From NCBI GenBank assembly GCA_029262975.1, contig JAJCYJ010000452.1, forward strand, positions 1 through 7,732: a stretch of 7,732 nucleotides of DNA, read 5' to 3'. Positions 5,501-7,732 of the stretch are shown one piece after another; position 1 is the stretch's first letter; each line of letters opens with the position of its first letter. The notes beneath the pieces were generated by a model. The model saw only the letters and a program-made list of their open reading frames with translations, was not told the DNA's origin and ran no database searches. A program made the translations under genes and the position numbers. Source of the DNA: Saprospiraceae bacterium (GTDB lineage: Bacteria > Bacteroidota > Bacteroidia > Chitinophagales > Saprospiraceae).

Positions 5501-6294
5501 TAAATTTATTTAGAAAAATTAGAGAGCGATTATTGACTGATAATAGACCTTCCTCTCCGGCAGGCAGGTATTTACTTTACGCAATTGGGGAAATAATACT
5601 CGTGGTTTGTGGTATTCTAATTGCTATTACTTTAAATAATTCAAATCATTCTAAACAGCTTATAGAAAATAGCGATAGTAAATTGGTTAAACTAAGGCAA
5701 CTTCTCTATAAAGACAGTATTTCTATGTCTTTAGGGATAAATAATAGTAAATCAATAATTGCAGAAATTGACACAGCTCTCACCTTGTTACATAAAGATC
5801 TATCCTATTCCGATTACAAAATCGTTATTACTAAGATATTCTTAATTCCAGGTCCGCGACAATATATTCCAGATAGATCAATTTATGATGAGATGTTGAG
5901 TTCGGGTGATTATAGTATAATTACTAATCTAGAACTCAAAGGTAAGATTACCGAATTCTACACAACGTTTGACCACTTTTATTGGATTATGAATAGTTAT
6001 GGCGAGAGCTCAGAATATTCAGATCTTCGATCTGCTATTTATAGGGAGGATATAATTAGATTTAAGTATGTTGATGAAATAGCCAAAAACCAAGAATCTA
6101 GTGAAGGTTATTTACACTTTAAAAAAGCAATTAGTGATGAAAGTAAATATGGGAAATTCGAAAACTTCGTATACGCAAGAAAAATATTTCATGAGAAAAT
6201 TGTTCTGTATAATGAAATTTTGTTAAATCGAATGCTACATAAACTTCCTATTGAACCCAAAATCACGAAGGCTAACAACAGATCTGAAAAATAA
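5497..6294 (+). CDS. DUF6090-family membrane-anchored protein, copy 3
   Basis: The 265-residue product starts MINLFRKIRERLLTDN and shows the family layout: basic amphipathic N-terminus (1-17), PSSPAG insertion (18-23), RYLLYAIGEIILVVCGILIA (24-43) as a single transmembrane helix, then a long helical domain. The landmark SIYDEMLSSGDYSIITN (128-144) corresponds to TYEDLKSSGNL of copy 1. It is the most diverged copy: the NNWNE motif after the helix has become LNNSNHS. It also has a longer C-terminal part ending in a basic tail. The start is clear and overlaps the TGA of the preceding open frame. A 3-bp gap separates its stop from the ATG of a possible 47-residue ORF. The function is unknown; the bulk of the protein probably lies in the periplasm. 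Confidence 0.87.
   Translation: MINLFRKIRERLLTDNRPSSPAGRYLLYAIGEIILVVCGILIAITLNNSNHSKQLIENSDSKLVKLRQLLYKDSISMSLGINNSKSIIAEIDTALTLLHKDLSYSDYKIVITKIFLIPGPRQYIPDRSIYDEMLSSGDYSIITNLELKGKITEFYTTFDHFYWIMNSYGESSEYSDLRSAIYREDIIRFKYVDEIAKNQESSEGYLHFKKAISDESKYGKFENFVYARKIFHEKIVLYNEILLNRMLHKLPIEPKITKANNRSEK
5548..5565 (+). repeat. GC-rich half-palindrome inside DUF6090 copy 3
   Basis: CCTTCCTCTCCGGCAGGC encodes PSSPAG at residues 18-23, exactly where copy 2 has PALPAV. The right half, CCGGCAGGCAGG (running on to 5568), keeps the arm of a CCTGCC/GGCAGG palindrome, whereas copy 2 keeps mainly the left half. The insertion is in frame and lies just before the transmembrane helix. Confidence 0.5.
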
Positions 6295-6297
6295 TCG

Positions 6298-6441
6298 ATG
6301 TGGGCTATATTTAAAGTTCTCGGTAAAAAAATGATGAGCATGCTCCGCCATAAAAAAATGATTCTATGTTACGGCTATATTTTATTTGTAAAGACATTAG
6401 GGGCAAGTAAAAGAATAAAGAAAAGCAGAAATTTAAATTGA
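6298..6441 (+). CDS. Possible 47-residue basic small protein
   Basis: An ATG at 6298, 3 bp after the stop of DUF6090 copy 3, opens 47 codons whose TGA (6439-6441) directly abuts the ATG of the hydrolase gene. The peptide is strongly basic, with Lys/Arg at both ends (LGKKMMSMLRHKK early, KRIKKSR near the end) around a short hydrophobic patch ILCYGYILFV (22-31). It exactly fills the gap between two genes, which favours a coupled small gene; internal ATGs at 6331 and 6334 would shorten it. No homologue is recognised, and in this AT-rich spacer chance openness is a serious alternative. Confidence 0.3.
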   Translation: MWAIFKVLGKKMMSMLRHKKMILCYGYILFVKTLGASKRIKKSRNLN

Positions 6442-7344
6442 ATGAAGTATATATTATTCTTCCTTGGCTTGATATTAAATATAAACGTGTTTTCTCAAAA
6501 ACGATTTATTACAATTGATAATTCTAAAATTTGGATAAATACTATCGGAATAGAAAACCGAAAAGAAGGACAACCTGTGATTGTATTTGAAAGCGGGCTT
6601 GGAACTCCTATGGATAATTGGGACAGGGTATTAGAAGGTGTTTCTGAATTAGCTCCAATGATTACGTATGATAGACCAGGCATTGGCGAATCTGAACCAG
6701 ATGATGAAATGCCAACCATTAAAAAAGTTTCTGACCGACTTGTGCTATTACTCAAGCATTTGGAATTGAAACCACCTTACATATTAGTGGGACATTCTTT
6801 GGGTGGTCTATATGTACGAGGGTTTGCCGTCTATTATCCTGAAATGTTAGCTGGGCTTGTAATTATTGATCCTGCGGATTTTACAGAGAATCATGAAAAC
6901 AAGCGCGCATATTATGAAGTACTTAACTGGGAAAATTCTAAAATTGATAGACTAATTCAAACATTTATTGATAATCGTAAAATTAGAAGAGCGCAAGCCC
7001 CCAAACCAATACAAAGAGAAGGACAAGTATTAGAGGAATTAAGAGAAGAAGAATTTAAGGAGATTACACAAAGTACTTTGCCCAATATTCCAATTCACAT
7101 AATAACCGGGGGAAGATTTGATATGCCTGAAAAGTTTCGCTCACAAGATTACGACGAAGAAGCACTTTTTAGATCAAAAATTAATCACAGAATCCTTCGT
7201 TGGACTGATGTAATACAATCGGTAGATAAGGGAATGTTTTTATACAGTGGTGATGCTGGGCACTTTGTACATTATGACGATCCAGAATTATTGATTTCGA
7301 GTATAAGAATTATCTTAAAGGACTATGAATTGCTCAAACACTAG
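6442..7344 (+). CDS. Secreted alpha/beta-fold hydrolase
   Basis: The 300-residue product has a Sec signal (MKYILFFLGLILNINVFSQ, 1-19, no lipobox Cys), so it should act in the periplasm or outside the cell. The alpha/beta hydrolase core follows: IVFESGLGTPMDNW (47-60) with the oxyanion region, ITYDRPGIGESEP (74-86), and the nucleophile elbow VGHSLGGLYVR (116-126) with Ser119. IIDPAD (141-146), after the sixth strand, has Asp143 as a possible acid. A charged helical lid (about 148-210) is followed by IPIHIITGGRFDMP (216-229) and GDAGHFVHYDDPELL (270-284), with His274 completing the triad. Length and motifs are normal for the family. The substrate is unknown; esterase, lipase-like or epoxide-hydrolase activity cannot be separated by sequence alone. 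The ATG follows the TGA of the small upstream ORF without a gap. Confidence 0.92.
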   Translation: MKYILFFLGLILNINVFSQKRFITIDNSKIWINTIGIENRKEGQPVIVFESGLGTPMDNWDRVLEGVSELAPMITYDRPGIGESEPDDEMPTIKKVSDRLVLLLKHLELKPPYILVGHSLGGLYVRGFAVYYPEMLAGLVIIDPADFTENHENKRAYYEVLNWENSKIDRLIQTFIDNRKIRRAQAPKPIQREGQVLEELREEEFKEITQSTLPNIPIHIITGGRFDMPEKFRSQDYDEEALFRSKINHRILRWTDVIQSVDKGMFLYSGDAGHFVHYDDPELLISSIRIILKDYELLKH

Positions 7345-7364
7345 GACAAGAAATAAAATCAAGC

Positions 7365-7408
7365 CACTAACTAGTGAAATGAAGATTGTCATTTTCATTC
7401 GTCATCAC
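7365..7408. other. Short inverted repeats after the hydrolase gene, weak terminator candidate
   Basis: CACTA/TAGTG (7365-7376, 2-nt loop) is followed by AATGAA (7378-7383) pairing with TTCATT (7394-7399). There is no following T run and the stems are AT-rich, so transcription termination here is only a possibility. The gap from 7345 to 7476 otherwise shows nothing recognisable. Confidence 0.2.
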
Positions 7409-7476
7409 TTAAGTAGCTGTGAAATAATCTTAAATAGAAAAATTCAAATGTCTTTTGACCTTTAAAATTTTGCATT

Positions 7477-7732
7477 ATGAAAAAAATATTTATAACTACT
7501 TGTATATTGTTTATTTCCATTTCTCATATTCTTGGACAGGAAAAATTGAAAGTTCAGCCGAAGGAGACTGGTAAACCAGATATTTATATAGATGGAAGGA
7601 AGTACGATTACGTTATTCTTGATTCTCTTGATCATAGCATAATTGAATCAGTAAATGTTATCAAAAATGAACAAGCCGTGAAAGAATACAATGCCCCTAA
7701 TGGGGTAGTCCTTATCAAAACTAAAAAAGGCG
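7477..7732 (+). CDS. Secreted protein with TonB-receptor plug-like domain, 3' end outside the window
   Basis: An ATG at 7477 opens 85 codons that run off the window edge. The product starts with a Sec signal (MKKIFITTCILFISISHILG, 1-20, no lipobox Cys). Then follow KPDIYIDGRKYDY (33-45), LDSLDHSIIESVNVIKNEQA (48-67) and YNAPNGVVLIKTKKG (71-85). This order matches the plug domain of SusC/TonB-dependent receptors, where the consensus runs 'DG...l..l.p.dIesIeVlKg.sA...YG..g.nGVilItTKkg'. Because it begins directly with the plug motif after the signal, and lacks a carboxypeptidase-like domain and TonB box, it may be one of the small secreted plug-like proteins of Bacteroidota rather than a full receptor. 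The missing 3' part decides. Confidence 0.8.
   Translation, partial: MKKIFITTCILFISISHILGQEKLKVQPKETGKPDIYIDGRKYDYVILDSLDHSIIESVNVIKNEQAVKEYNAPNGVVLIKTKKG

Noticed and set aside
6495..6755. 86-codon minus-strand ORF
   Set aside because: It is antisense to the alpha/beta hydrolase; its Ser/Pro-rich translation is a composition artefact.
7374..7408. Intrinsic terminator after the hydrolase gene
   Set aside because: The stem is weak and AT-rich and lacks a T run; kept only as a low-confidence inverted repeat.

Overview
The window looks like accessory DNA from a low-GC member of the phylum Bacteroidota, probably a free-living or marine member of the Flavobacteriia or Cytophagia. This rests on the protein families: three copies of the DUF6090 membrane-anchored family, an S41 peptidase lipoprotein of the Bacteroidota type, a DUF4440/SnoaL-like lipoprotein, and a short secreted protein resembling the TonB-receptor plug. 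Starts also generally lack Shine-Dalgarno sequences. Nearly all credible genes are on the + strand.

Layout: positions 2-133 hold the C-terminal tail of a small protein. Next come a secreted NTF2-like lipoprotein (265-807), an 11-bp tandem repeat (853-896), two DUF6090 paralogues in tandem (934-1698 and 1839-2606), and an S41 peptidase lipoprotein (2701-3753). A YmdB-type macro-domain protein (3938-4447) overlaps a small three-helix membrane protein (4440-4724). About 770 bp then carry no convincing intact + strand gene. This stretch holds several perfect inverted repeats, a doubtful minus-strand reading frame, and a start-less frame that runs into the third DUF6090 gene (5497-6294) through an ATGA overlap. 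The window ends with a possible 47-residue basic protein (6298-6441), a secreted alpha/beta hydrolase (6442-7344) and the start of the plug-like secreted protein (7477 onward).

The genes do not form one recognisable pathway. Most are single-gene units separated by 90-190 bp spacers that contain inverted-repeat fragments, start-less gene remnants and tiny ORFs. This resembles a cassette-like or recombination-prone region more than a classical operon. Two junctions do suggest co-translation: macro domain with membrane protein, and small ORF with hydrolase. Most products carry an envelope signal (lipoprotein signal, Sec signal or membrane anchor), so cell-envelope functions dominate; the macro-domain enzyme is the cytoplasmic exception.

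No integrase, transposase, rRNA, tRNA or CRISPR array was recognised. The best candidates for something undescribed are the DUF6090 family with its in-gene GC-rich palindrome remnant, the macro-domain/membrane-protein pair, and the inverted-repeat-rich region around 4787-5290.
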